A DNA stretch of 64,000 nucleotides from an uncultured Lachnobacterium sp. (GTDB taxonomy: Bacteria > Bacillota > Clostridia > Lachnospirales > Lachnospiraceae). Positions 56,123 to 64,000 of the stretch are shown piece after piece. The notes beneath the pieces were generated by a model. It worked only from the letters and a program-made list of their open reading frames with translations, did no database searches and was not told the origin of the DNA. The stretch is taken from the NCBI GenBank assembly GCA_900543445.1, contig UQRC01000004.1, forward strand, positions 1-64,000, written 5' to 3'. The translations under genes were made by a program, and so were the position numbers. Each line of letters opens with the position of its first letter. Positions within the stretch are counted from its first letter, which is position 1.

Positions 56123-56186
56123 AAATACCGAACCATTTTGTTCCTAAGAAATCAAATTCTTTTTCAAATGGTTCGGTATTTTTATA
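56123..56186. terminator. bidirectional terminator between the fragment and the first GH13 gene
   Basis: AATACCGAACCATTTG and CAAATGGTTCGGTATT arms pair across a 24-nt loop; TTTTATAC follows on plus, TTTTGTTG on minus. Confidence 0.85.
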
Positions 56187-56190
56187 CTTT

Positions 56191-57858
56191 TTACAGTTCA
56201 ATAATCACTGCCTGATATCCGCCCAGTGTGATGCATCCGTTATCATCCAGATCCACACGCTCGCAGTTGTTGAGAATCACATTGCCAGCGGCTTCCGGAA
56301 GCATAACCGTCTGCGGCTCGTTCTGGAAATTTGCAAGAACAAGCAATGTCTGTCCCTCTCCTTTGCGGAAGTATGCAATCAGATTCTTAGTCTCACGCGC
56401 ATACGGCTCAAAGCGGCCGAATGTCAGAGTCTCATGGTAAGCCGGATCTTTGTAGAGCGCAATCATCTTCTTATAAAATGCGTAAACCGAGTTTCTATCA
56501 TCTTTTTGCTTTGCAAGATTGATTTCCTTGTAATTCGGATTGACAAGCATCCAAGGCTTATGCGTGGAGAATCCGGCATTTTCCGCATCACTCCACTGTA
56601 CCGGCGTACGTGCATTTTCACGGCTGTAGATGCGAAGAAGTTTCATGCTCTCCTCCTCGGAATAACCGGCATCACGACAAACTTTATATTCGTCCTTGGA
56701 GCTGATATCATCAAGTTGGTCAATGTTCTCGAACGGACAATTCTCCATTCCGATCTCCTGTCCCTGATAGATGAACGGGATTCCGCGCAGGAAGAAGTAT
56801 ACGGCCGCCAACGCCTTCTTACTTGTATCGTTTAAATCTCCCTCCGGAATATAACGGCATACGCCACGCGGCTCATCATGATTTTCAATGATATTGGAAA
56901 GGAAACCGATGTCTGCCACACGAAGCTGACTGTCGAAGATCGCATTCTTGTACATCTCCGGTGTTACACTCTCATGCTCATACCATGCGCCGCCTTTTCC
57001 ACACATCTCCGGTGCGAAATCAAATTTCGATGAAAAATGTCCATCCTCTCCGATGAACTCACGAAGCTCGGAGTCCTTCTCGTTAAATACTTCTCCTACG
57101 GTAAAGGCATCATACTTATCAAATGTCTCATGCTTCATCTCCTCTAAGAATTCGCCGATTCCCTCGGCATCCTCAAGCATACGAACGATCGAAACCATTC
57201 CGTCATCACGATCCGGCTCATAATCACAGAACGGAAGCTTTTTCTTGATGTTGATGATTGCATCGATACGGAATCCGGCGATACCGCGCTCAAACCACCA
57301 GTTCATCATCTTATAGACTTCCTGGCGGACTTTGGGATTCTCCCAATTGAGATCCGGCTGCTTCTTATGAAAAGCATGAAAATAATATTTATCGGTTCCC
57401 GGAATCGGCTCCCAGACGCTTCCTCCGAAGTAGGAACGCCAGTTACATGGCAGCTTTCCGTCTTTCTTCTCCGCAATATAGAAATATTTTCCGTACTCTC
57501 CGTCCGGATCGGCACATGCCTTCTTGAACCACTCATGCTCATCGGAGCAGTGGTTGACAACCAGATCCATGACGATGTACATATCACGCTTTTTGGCCTC
57601 TGCAAGCAGGCGGTCCATCGTTTCCAGATCACCAAAAAGCGGATTGATATCATAGTAATCGGAGATGTCGTATCCCTGATCCACAAGTGGGGACTTGTAT
57701 ACCGGCGAAATCCAGATAATATCGATTCCAAGATCCTTCAGGTAATCGAGCTTTCCGATGATGCCTTCAAGATCACCGATTCCGTCTCCATTGCTATCCG
57801 CAAAGCTTTTCGGCCAGATCTGGTATGCAACCTTTCCCATCCACCATTTCTTTGTCAT
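56191..57858 (-). CDS. GH13 alpha-glucosidase, predicted alpha-1,4 type
   Basis: This 555-residue cytoplasmic enzyme has the GH13 subfamily 31 layout: DGIGDLEGIIGKLDYLKDLG, DLVVNHCSDEHEWF, the nucleophile Asp199 followed by Ala200 in GFRIDAI, the acid Glu256 in TVGEVF and the conserved ENHDEPR. In this family the residue after the nucleophile separates alpha-1,4 (Ala or Thr) from alpha-1,6 (Val) specificity. Ala here points to maltose-type substrates. It is the second gene of the LacI-controlled unit. Confidence 0.9.
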   Translation of the reverse strand: MTKKWWMGKVAYQIWPKSFADSNGDGIGDLEGIIGKLDYLKDLGIDIIWISPVYKSPLVDQGYDISDYYDINPLFGDLETMDRLLAEAKKRDMYIVMDLVVNHCSDEHEWFKKACADPDGEYGKYFYIAEKKDGKLPCNWRSYFGGSVWEPIPGTDKYYFHAFHKKQPDLNWENPKVRQEVYKMMNWWFERGIAGFRIDAIINIKKKLPFCDYEPDRDDGMVSIVRMLEDAEGIGEFLEEMKHETFDKYDAFTVGEVFNEKDSELREFIGEDGHFSSKFDFAPEMCGKGGAWYEHESVTPEMYKNAIFDSQLRVADIGFLSNIIENHDEPRGVCRYIPEGDLNDTSKKALAAVYFFLRGIPFIYQGQEIGMENCPFENIDQLDDISSKDEYKVCRDAGYSEEESMKLLRIYSRENARTPVQWSDAENAGFSTHKPWMLVNPNYKEINLAKQKDDRNSVYAFYKKMIALYKDPAYHETLTFGRFEPYARETKNLIAYFRKGEGQTLLVLANFQNEPQTVMLPEAAGNVILNNCERVDLDDNGCITLGGYQAVIIEL

Positions 57859-57906
57859 CGTGTATCCTCCTTTATTAACCCAGCTTACACTTTTCTATTC
57901 TGTTTT

Positions 57907-57992
57907 CCTGACTTGATTCGCCTTTTCTTTATCCCGGTCAGGTTCTCTCGTCTTTTTTCCTGACCTAATTTAAATTTTCTCTGAATAAGTCA
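57907..57992. repeat. two tandem TGAC-arm hairpins, 52-bp spacing (second locus)
   Basis: CCTGAC/GTCAGG (57907-57942) and CTGACCT/AGTCAG (57960-57992) lie between the two GH13 genes, with starts 52-53 bp apart. They have T-rich loops of about 20 nt. The arms resemble those at 8059-8252 and the period is the same, so this is a second member of the repeat family. The last arm overlaps the stop codon of the next gene. Confidence 0.75.
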
Positions 57993-59663
57993 GATACGGC
58001 GCACCACCGCTTCATATGGACGAAGCACAGCCGGCATATTTCCAACATAGTTGCTGATCATGATTGGTGCGTCCTCTGGGATCTGTGCCATAACAGCTGC
58101 AGGGATTGCTACATCGTGATCCGTAAAGTTACACAGCACCATCAGCTTCTCATTACCAAGGGTTCTTGTATAAATGAAAAGCTCTTCGTTGTCCGGCTCA
58201 AGCAGTTCGTAATCACCGTATACAATCACTTCATTCTCGTGGCGCAGACGGATCAGTTCCTTATAATAAGAAAAAACGGAATCCGGATTACCAACCTGCT
58301 GCTTCGCGTTAATCTCTAAATAGTTCGGATTCACGCGGATCCAAGGCGTTCCCGTCGTAAATCCTGCATTTTCACTGTCATCCCACTGCATCGGTGTGCG
58401 CGCATTGTCGCGCCCGATCTTCTTAAGGTAACCCATCATCTCCTCATGGGAAACTCCAAAGGTCTCGGTCATTTCCTTGTATGCATTAAAGCTCTCTACA
58501 TCCCGGTAATCTTCCAGCTTATCAAAATACACGTTTGTCATTCCAAGCTCTTCACCCTGATATACATAAGGAGTTCCCTGCATCATATGAAGACAGGTCG
58601 CAAGCATCTTTGCCGAAACTTCACGGTATTCTCTGCTGTCATTTCCATAGCGGGAAACGCTGCGCGGCTGATCGTGGTTGGACAGATACAGGCTGTTCCA
58701 TGCCTTGCCCGCAAGTCCCGTCTGCCACTTGGACAATGTTGCCTTCCATTCCGGAAGCGGCATTTTGTCAGAATCCCATTTTCCATAACGGTTGTGTGCA
58801 TCCTTTCCTGCGCCGGTATGTTCAAACTGGAATACCATATTTAATTCACTTCCATCCGCATTTGCATATTTCTTCGCTTCCTCTAAGGTAACGCCCGCTG
58901 CCTCACCGACCGTGATCAGGTCATACTTTGACAGCACCTTACGGTTCATTTCCTGCAGATATTCATGCACGTGCGGACCATTTGCACAGCCACTGTCACC
59001 ATATCCATTTTCTCCTGCCTGGCCATCCGGAAGTCCCTCAGGCTTTGAAATCAGACTGATCACATCCATACGGAAGCCGTCAATGCCTTTTTCGCACCAC
59101 CAGTTCATCATGTCAAATACCGCATCACGTACCTTCGGATTGTCCCAATTAAGATCCGGCTGCTTCTTGGAAAACAGATGCAGGAAATACATATCGGTCT
59201 GCGGATCATACTTCCATGCAGAACCGCTGAAGATCGATCCCCAGTTATTCGGCTCACTTCCGTCCTCTTTGCCCGGACGCCAGATATAGAAATCACGATA
59301 AGGATTATCCACACTCTTGCGGCTCTCCACAAACCACGCATGTTCATCGGATGTATGATTGACAACCAAATCCATCATGATCTTGATACCAAGTTCGTGC
59401 GCTCTTGCAAGCATCCGGTCGTAGTCTTCCATTGTTCCGAACTCTGTCATAATCGCCTGATAATCACTAATGTCATATCCATTGTCATCATTCGGTGACT
59501 GGTATACCGGCGAAAGCCAGATCACATCAATACCAAGCTCCTTCAGATAATCCAATTTCTCTGTAATTCCGTTCAGATCTCCGATTCCATCTCCGTTCGA
59601 ATCCATAAAACTTCTCGGATAAATCTGATAGACAACGGATTCTTTCCACCATGCTTTCTTCAT
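57990..59663 (-). CDS. GH13 oligo-1,6-glucosidase type
   Basis: The 557-residue cytoplasmic enzyme has the same layout as its neighbour: DGIGDLNGITEKLDYLKELG, DLVVNHTSDEHAWF, nucleophile Asp200 followed by Val201 in GFRMDVI, acid Glu254 in TVGEAA and NHDQPRSVSRYG. Val after the nucleophile predicts alpha-1,6 activity on isomaltose-type oligosaccharides. It is the first gene of the unit. The two paralogues share about half their residues by eye, so they form an alpha-1,4/alpha-1,6 pair. Confidence 0.9.
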   Translation of the reverse strand: MKKAWWKESVVYQIYPRSFMDSNGDGIGDLNGITEKLDYLKELGIDVIWLSPVYQSPNDDNGYDISDYQAIMTEFGTMEDYDRMLARAHELGIKIMMDLVVNHTSDEHAWFVESRKSVDNPYRDFYIWRPGKEDGSEPNNWGSIFSGSAWKYDPQTDMYFLHLFSKKQPDLNWDNPKVRDAVFDMMNWWCEKGIDGFRMDVISLISKPEGLPDGQAGENGYGDSGCANGPHVHEYLQEMNRKVLSKYDLITVGEAAGVTLEEAKKYANADGSELNMVFQFEHTGAGKDAHNRYGKWDSDKMPLPEWKATLSKWQTGLAGKAWNSLYLSNHDQPRSVSRYGNDSREYREVSAKMLATCLHMMQGTPYVYQGEELGMTNVYFDKLEDYRDVESFNAYKEMTETFGVSHEEMMGYLKKIGRDNARTPMQWDDSENAGFTTGTPWIRVNPNYLEINAKQQVGNPDSVFSYYKELIRLRHENEVIVYGDYELLEPDNEELFIYTRTLGNEKLMVLCNFTDHDVAIPAAVMAQIPEDAPIMISNYVGNMPAVLRPYEAVVRRI

Positions 59664-59686
59664 AAAGTACTCTCCCTTTCCTTTTA

Positions 59687-59757
59687 GTTATGCGGTTAAC
59701 TTCTAAATAAAAATTAACACGGACATACCGCCTGTGTCAATGGTTAAGCGCATAACC
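59687..59757 (-). promoter_or_regulatory. promoter of the GH13 unit flanked by two LacI-type operators
   Basis: TTGACA (59735-59740), a 17-bp spacer and TTAATT (59712-59717) on the minus strand. Operator O1 GTTATGCGGTTAAC (59687-59700) lies just downstream of the start site, and O2 GGTTAAGCGCATAACC (59742-59757) abuts the -35 side. Both share GTTATGCGSTTAAC, the expected symmetrical form for a LacI-family repressor. Confidence 0.85.
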
Positions 59758-59837
59758 ATGATAATGCACAAAACACCTCTTTCATTTTGTGCATGATTGC
59801 ATTCGCGCCCTTATATTGTATCTTTTATTTACATTTC

Positions 59838-60857
59838 TTAATGTAAAATTCGACTCACCGACTCCCGCTCCACCAGCTTAACCTGCAGCACATGCTGCTC
59901 CTGTGCCACCTGTTCGACCTCTTTATCGCGCAAGGCGAGCAGCGCTTCAACTGCCATCTGTGCCTTTTTCCCGATATTCTGGTTCATTGTCGTCAGCTTC
60001 GGACGCGCAAGACGCGCATAGATCAAATCATCAAATCCGGCAATTGAGATATCCTCCGGAATCCGTATACCATGACTTTGTAAGAATGCGCTGACCTCGA
60101 GCGCATACAGATCGGATGCAACAAAAAGCGCCGTATAATTCTCAAATTCCGGCAGCCACTGCTGCAATTCGAGTTCTCTTACTGCCTCTGACGTAGAGAA
60201 AATATAATGATCCTTCTCCGTCGTCTCAAGTCCTGCTTCTTCCATCGCACGCTGCAATCCCATCCAACGATAATGATCAATATCCAGATCATTGTCCGCA
60301 AGCATCGCAATCTTCGTATGCCCCTGACTGATCAGGTATTTTCCCATCTTATAACCACCGCCGAAATCGTCTGTCGCGATATTCACGAAATTCGACTTGC
60401 GATTCAGATAAGTATCGATCGAAACAACACCTTTCCGGTATTTCTCACACAGGCTCTTCAGCTGACTCTCTGCCACGTTACACACGATCAAGCCCTCGAG
60501 ATTCCACGCGATTGCCTGCTTTAATACTTCTTCCTCACTCTGCTGCACGATCAGATACATATAACAGTCATGCGCACGGATCTCCGCCTCCAGATTTCCG
60601 ACCAAAGCGCTGTAATATGGATCCTCCATCGTAACCTTCATACCCGGCCTCTCCGGGATCACCACCCCGATCATATTGGAATTTGTCTGTGCCAGCATCA
60701 TCGCTGAACGGTTGCGCACATATCCCATCTCGTCGAGTGCCTTTTGGATCCGCTCACGCACCTCTCCCGAAACGCGCTGATCCTTACCATTGATCACATT
60801 CGATACCGTCGCGGTACTGACACCGACCGCCTCCGCCACATCCTTAATTCGAACCAT
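59838..60857 (-). CDS. LacI-family regulator
   Basis: The 339-residue protein has an N-terminal LacI helix-turn-helix (IKDVAEAVGVSTATVSNVIN) with hinge helix, and a periplasmic-binding-like sugar domain (about 60-335; SNMIGVVIPERPG, GGYKMGKYLISQGHTKIAML, ISIAGFDDLIYARLARP). It likely represses the GH13 unit by binding GTTATGCGSTTAAC sites, with a maltodextrin or glucose-derived inducer. The ATG at 60857 is 7 nt after GAGGG. The gene is transcribed toward the GH13 unit. Confidence 0.92.
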   Translation of the reverse strand: MVRIKDVAEAVGVSTATVSNVINGKDQRVSGEVRERIQKALDEMGYVRNRSAMMLAQTNSNMIGVVIPERPGMKVTMEDPYYSALVGNLEAEIRAHDCYMYLIVQQSEEEVLKQAIAWNLEGLIVCNVAESQLKSLCEKYRKGVVSIDTYLNRKSNFVNIATDDFGGGYKMGKYLISQGHTKIAMLADNDLDIDHYRWMGLQRAMEEAGLETTEKDHYIFSTSEAVRELELQQWLPEFENYTALFVASDLYALEVSAFLQSHGIRIPEDISIAGFDDLIYARLARPKLTTMNQNIGKKAQMAVEALLALRDKEVEQVAQEQHVLQVKLVERESVSRILH

Positions 60858-60913
60858 TCTCATCCCTCATCACAACTGTTTATACGGAATTCAACTCTTC
60901 CACAACTTGCCTA

Positions 60914-61483
60914 TCACTGCTTTGTCAGTTCCACATACTTGCAGATCATCTCCACCACACCGTCCACGCCAAGCACGGATTCGTCGAGGCAGAGGTTGTA
61001 ATTTGCAGCTTCGCCCCAAGCCTGATTGCAGTAATACTCATGGTATGCCCTGCGTCTCGCATCTGTTTTCTCTACGAGCTGCTTTGCCTTCATCTCCGGG
61101 CAGCCATGTTTCTCCATGATCGTCTGCACGCGCACTTTCTTATCGCCGCACAGGAAAACTGTCACGGTATCCGGTTCCTGACCATACACATAATTTCCGC
61201 ATCGTCCGATGATCACGCACGGTTCATCCCCGATCGTCGACTGAAGTGCCTTCCCCGGAGTCTGCCGGATCGTCTCGTTCTGCTCACCTTTTACCATCGC
61301 AGCCAGAAACGGATCAGCCTCTTTTTCCCCGAAGAAATTCGGGTAACGCTCATAGACACCGTTCTCGTCCGCTAACGCCTGAATCGTTTTCTTATTGTAT
61401 AATGTAAGTCCCAGCCGTTCCGCTAGTTTCTCACCAACCGGATCGCCGTTGCAGCCACACTGTCTTCCTATCGTAATTCTCAT
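60914..61483 (-). CDS. cytidylate kinase-like family protein
   Basis: The 189-residue protein belongs to the cytidylate-kinase-like family (AAA_26). It begins ITIGRQCGCNGDPVGEKLAE, in which the P-loop lacks the usual GKT/S signature, and has VIIGRCGNYVYGQEPDTVTV and a basic KKVRVQTIMEKHG segment. Family members may phosphorylate small nucleotides, but activity is unproven. The longer frame to 61648 overlaps the preceding gene and is rejected; ATG 61483 has AGAGG upstream. It follows the gene at 61501 by 17 nt. Confidence 0.8.
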   Translation of the reverse strand: MRITIGRQCGCNGDPVGEKLAERLGLTLYNKKTIQALADENGVYERYPNFFGEKEADPFLAAMVKGEQNETIRQTPGKALQSTIGDEPCVIIGRCGNYVYGQEPDTVTVFLCGDKKVRVQTIMEKHGCPEMKAKQLVEKTDARRRAYHEYYCNQAWGEAANYNLCLDESVLGVDGVVEMICKYVELTKQ

Positions 61484-61500
61484 ATTGAACACCATCCTCT

Positions 61501-62571
61501 CTACTTTTTCAATTCCTTTCGAAAATCTTCCCATTCCACGATTCTGCCGCTTCGCCCGATTCCCCGGAAAAAGCCTGCGTTCCGGCGCGGCTTCCTGCCC
61601 GGATTCTTCGAGATCATCAGCTGCTGGTGAAATGTGTAATCTTCCCATTCAAGCAGCGTGAACGGATGCTCCTCCGTCACAACCACATATTCATGCTTCT
61701 TCGTATACTCCGGATAATGTCCTTCGTATCCACGCTTTAGCATCTCCTTCTCTACTTCGTGACGCTTGTGCTGCATCGACGCATTGGTCTGCTTTCCATA
61801 ATCACGCGCCGGGTAAGGTTTCGATGCCTTGACCACCTGCTCATACAGATCATGATAGATTTTCTCACGCTTCGGCGAGCGAAGCGCCTTGCTTAAAATC
61901 TTCTCCAGCCGCTCCGTCGGGAACAGGCGATACAGCCGAATCATCTGCGCATACATCGTATCCCCCACTTTAAGCGCCACGCGCTCCATCGCGTCCAATC
62001 CTTCTCCCCGCAACGGAAAATGCCACGCAAGCGGATCCTCGATCGGTGACCAGTCTCGGAACGGCGAAAAATAAATGAGACTTTGCAATTCACATTCTGT
62101 CTTGTTGCAATATTTCTCCCCCATGTACCGGTACTTATCTGCAATTGTGCCGATCATGTATACCAGCTGGCGCCACTGCTCCTGTCCCTTCATCCAGAAG
62201 TGGCCGATCTCATGGTAGCGGAAACATGCCGTATGTTCCCGCAGATTTCGGAACCAAAGCGTGCACACATTCTCCTCTCCCTGGTGCATCACCAGTCCGT
62301 AACGAGCCGATTCCGTCAAAAGCTCAGCACTTGTCACCGGTGCATCTTCCACATATTCTCCCTGTAACGATGCATCCTGCACCTCCAGATAGCACTCCAC
62401 CGCATCATTTAAAATATAAGGAATCACGTACTGCGTCGCTCCGTCTTTACCGTGTTGCTCACACAGTTCAAACGCACCGTAGTCAAGCAGTTCCGCAATC
62501 CTTTTAAAGCATTCCGGCATCTCATCCGTGAGTCCCGGAAGCATCTGTTTTAATTGTTCATTTCCCTTCAT
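61501..62571 (-). CDS. uncharacterised protein, DUF3878-like
   Basis: The 356-residue protein starts MKGNEQLKQMLPGLTDEMPE and contains YVIPYILNDAVECYLEVQDA, YHEIGHFWMKGQEQWRQLVY and a basic C-terminal tail (GRKPRRNAGFFRGIGRSGR). No catalytic motif is obvious; the HEIGH segment could be a His cluster. AAGGA lies 7 nt before the ATG; an earlier ATG at 62652 has no site. It forms a unit with the cytidylate-kinase-like gene downstream. I tentatively place it in the DUF3878 family by overall appearance. Confidence 0.65.
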   Translation of the reverse strand: MKGNEQLKQMLPGLTDEMPECFKRIAELLDYGAFELCEQHGKDGATQYVIPYILNDAVECYLEVQDASLQGEYVEDAPVTSAELLTESARYGLVMHQGEENVCTLWFRNLREHTACFRYHEIGHFWMKGQEQWRQLVYMIGTIADKYRYMGEKYCNKTECELQSLIYFSPFRDWSPIEDPLAWHFPLRGEGLDAMERVALKVGDTMYAQMIRLYRLFPTERLEKILSKALRSPKREKIYHDLYEQVVKASKPYPARDYGKQTNASMQHKRHEVEKEMLKRGYEGHYPEYTKKHEYVVVTEEHPFTLLEWEDYTFHQQLMISKNPGRKPRRNAGFFRGIGRSGRIVEWEDFRKELKK

Positions 62572-62759
62572 TTTTGTTCCTTTTTCTACTGTGCCTTCGC
62601 TGATTGCAACCGACTCCGGTTTGTTCCCATCAGAATGATTGCACATTTCCATTTTCTTTCCATATATACTCTACATTATATCCACCTCTTCGTTTACTGT
62701 AAAGACCGCTTGCAAGTCCCGGAAAAATGTTATACAATGCAATCGTTTCTGCGAACTTA

Positions 62760-62915
62760 ATAATTTGTAACTGTTCAGAGCCAAGCAAAATTTCATAAAA
62801 CAGGTGTAAAATGCTTGCATTTTTAAGACTGTTTTTGAAATTTTATTTGGCGGATACGCCACACCGACGAAATGCGTAGCATTTTGGAGGTTGGCTCTGA
62901 ACAGTTACAATAATT
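62760..62915. mobile_element. MITE-like non-autonomous element
   Basis: A 144-bp element (62766-62909) has perfect 19-bp terminal inverted repeats (TGTAACTGTTCAGAGCCAA) and is flanked by a 6-bp direct repeat ATAATT (62760-62765 and 62910-62915), a good target-site duplication. Inside, AAAATTTCATAAAACAG and CTGTTTTTGAAATTTT plus AAAATGC/GCATTTT arms nest to form a long hairpin. It carries no gene. The rest of 62572-62984 holds only the HAD promoter region. Confidence 0.85.
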
Positions 62916-62933
62916 TAAATAAATGCACGAAGC

Positions 62934-62955
62934 ATCACATTATTATGAATGTGAT
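62934..62955 (+). promoter_or_regulatory. palindrome upstream of the HAD gene
   Basis: ATCACAT and ATGTGAT (62934-62955) form a 7-bp inverted repeat with an 8-bp centre TATTATGA, 29 nt before the HAD ATG. It resembles the palindromes at 25.3 and 25.9 kb. Confidence 0.5.
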
Positions 62956-62984
62956 TGGCATAACTTGAATACGAGGAAAACTTT

Positions 62985-63779
62985 ATGAGAAAAATCGCTT
63001 TTTTTGATGTAGATGGAACTTTAACTTCGGAGATCGACGGCTCGATCCCGGCAAGCACGGTCAATGCGATCCGCGCAGCGCGTGCCAACGGCAACTTAAT
63101 GTTTATCAATACCGGGCGCTGTTTTCACAACCTGGAAGAACGTTTTCAGTCGATCGGATTTGACGGATTCGTATGCGGCTGCGGAACGGATATCTACTGT
63201 GACACCAGGCAACTGATGCATGTAACGCAATCCCACGAAACAACCATGCAGCTGCTCAAGAAGGCAAAAGAAGTCGATATGGATATTGTATTTGAATCCT
63301 GTGATTCCACAATATTTGACATTTCCCGCCCAATTCATGATCCAGACGCTCTCAAGCTGCAGGAAGAAAATTTAGAAAAAGGCTTTGAAGTATTTGATCC
63401 TTGGACAGCACCAAATTTTCGCTGCGATAAATTTGTCACCTGGATACGCGACGAAGCACAACTTACGGAATTCCGCAAAGTGAGCGACCAATTCTTTGAC
63501 TGTATTGACCGCGGCGGTTTATTCCGCGAGTTTGTACCGATCGGCTATACGAAAGCAACCGGTCTGCAGTACGTCTTAGATCACTACGGACTCACCAAGG
63601 ATGATGCTTACGTCTTCGGCGACAGCAACAACGATCTGCCAATGCTGACCTACGTTCCGAACAGTGTCGCGATGGGCAACGCCGATCCGGAATCCCTGAA
63701 GGAAAAAGTGGCTTACGTTACAAAAAAATCCAGTGAGGGCGGAATCGCCGCAGCACTGGAACATTTCGGATTTATCTAA
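62985..63779 (+). CDS. HAD-superfamily Cof-type phosphatase
   Basis: The 264-residue protein has the HAD motif I FFDVDGTL (Asp8, Asp10), motif II FINTGR near 41, and the C-terminal motif III/IV GDSNNDLPMLTYVPNSVAMG. Cof-type enzymes dephosphorylate sugar phosphates or cofactors such as pyridoxal phosphate or FMN. GAGGA lies upstream of the ATG. Two terminators follow. Confidence 0.92.
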   Translation: MRKIAFFDVDGTLTSEIDGSIPASTVNAIRAARANGNLMFINTGRCFHNLEERFQSIGFDGFVCGCGTDIYCDTRQLMHVTQSHETTMQLLKKAKEVDMDIVFESCDSTIFDISRPIHDPDALKLQEENLEKGFEVFDPWTAPNFRCDKFVTWIRDEAQLTEFRKVSDQFFDCIDRGGLFREFVPIGYTKATGLQYVLDHYGLTKDDAYVFGDSNNDLPMLTYVPNSVAMGNADPESLKEKVAYVTKKSSEGGIAAALEHFGFI

Positions 63780-63808
63780 TTCCTATCCATTTTATATACA
63801 TCCATCTT

Positions 63809-63838
63809 AAAAGGGAACTTTTACAGTTCCTTTTTTAT
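63809..63838 (+). terminator. intrinsic terminator of the HAD gene
   Basis: AAGGGAAC and GTTCCTT arms with a 6-nt loop; TTTTTTATG follows on the plus strand. Confidence 0.85.
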
Positions 63839-63841
63839 GTA

Positions 63842-63876
63842 CAAAAAAACTGCCTCACCGAGTGAGACAGTTTTTC
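63842..63876 (-). terminator. intrinsic terminator of the ferredoxin gene
   Basis: AACTGTCTCACTCGG-type stem with TTTTTTTG on the minus strand; the plus strand also has a T-run (TTTTTCG). It lies 23 nt after the ferredoxin stop and is probably bidirectional. Confidence 0.85.
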
Positions 63877-63898
63877 GTTTACTTGTATGTAACTGTGA

Positions 63899-64000
63899 TT
63901 AGCCCTGAGAGATAGCTCCAGTTGGGCAAACACCTGCACATGTACCACAATCTACACAAGCAGATCCGTCGATCTCGTACTGAGAAGCACCTGCAGAGAT
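63899..64000 (-). CDS. 2[4Fe-4S] ferredoxin, 3' part (5' end outside window)
   Basis: The last 33 residues are visible: ISAGASQYEIDGSACVDCG followed by TCAGVCPTGAISQG and TAA at 63899-63901. CxxCxxC...CP of the second [4Fe-4S] binding site is clear. This is a clostridial-type ferredoxin, the main low-potential electron carrier; it may connect to the dehydrogenase cluster at 45-48.6 kb. The start lies beyond the window edge. Confidence 0.93.
   Translation of the reverse strand: MSAGASQYEIDGSACVDCGTCAGVCPTGAISQG

Noticed and set aside
62671-62862. Minus-strand ORF across the MITE-like element
   Set aside because: It overlaps the terminal repeat and internal hairpin, has no ribosome site, and has no counterpart in known proteins.

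Overview
The window looks like a chromosomal segment of a Gram-positive anaerobe of the Lachnospiraceae (Clostridia; Roseburia/Eubacterium/Blautia-like). The evidence is: T-box leaders on metG and tyrS, strong AGGAGG ribosome sites, TTGACA/TATAAT promoters, a clostridial-type 2[4Fe-4S] ferredoxin at the right edge, a predicted Na+-type ATP synthase c subunit, and many small regulators of the AraC, MerR, XRE and LacI families. Species cannot be named from sequence alone. I see no rRNA, tRNA or CRISPR array.

Layout. 1-5 kb is an eroded accessory zone: a truncated DUF1016 nuclease and an intact Fic protein between two copies of a 55-bp repeat, then an acetyltransferase, a DUF4143 ATPase, and broken methyltransferase and GNAT genes. 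5-11 kb holds LOG, XRE, TatD, NUDIX and T-box-controlled metG. 11-17 kb carries an FtsX-type ABC transporter next to an ECF sigma/anti-sigma pair. 17-25 kb has a Ca2+/Na+ antiporter, MntP behind a yybP-ykoY (Mn2+) riboswitch, T-box-controlled tyrS, a secreted alpha-amylase, a MerR regulator and a second DUF4143 ATPase. 26-27.4 kb is a HipBA toxin-antitoxin pair. 27.8-35.1 kb is the complete F-type ATP synthase operon. 35.2-38 kb is tsaC/sua5, a phosphatase-like gene, upp and dCMP deaminase.

38-41.2 kb has a MerR-type gene, a tiny membrane protein and a second ECF sigma/anti-sigma pair. 41.3-48.6 kb is the most coherent metabolic cluster. A [2Fe-2S] protein, an FAD/Fe-S subunit, a BFD-like subunit and a DAO-type FAD subunit form a probable heteromeric amino-acid or amine dehydrogenase. 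An ornithine-cyclodeaminase-like enzyme, an AraC regulator, a PII protein and an APC permease follow in a second transcription unit. Both units begin with the same 21-bp box and a hairpin-plus-T-run attenuator. 48.7-55.2 kb carries a GH25 lysozyme with FN3 repeats, a two-component system, an XRE regulator and a Na+-symporter. 55.2-56.1 kb is a scar joining two gene fragments. 56.2-60.9 kb is an alpha-glucosidase regulon (two GH13 enzymes, LacI regulator, paired operators). The right end has a cytidylate-kinase-like gene, an uncharacterised protein, a MITE-like element, a HAD phosphatase and the 3' end of ferredoxin.

The most unexplained signals are: tandem TGACC-arm hairpins with a 52-55 bp period at two separate loci; the shared box/attenuator architecture of the oxidoreductase-PII cluster; a predicted leaderless hipB whose operator overlaps the -10 element; a 95-bp duplicated element with TGTGA-N6-TCACA palindromes; and helically phased ACTATAAT repeats upstream of metG. 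Start codons were chosen by ribosome-binding-site position and often lie downstream of the longest possible start.
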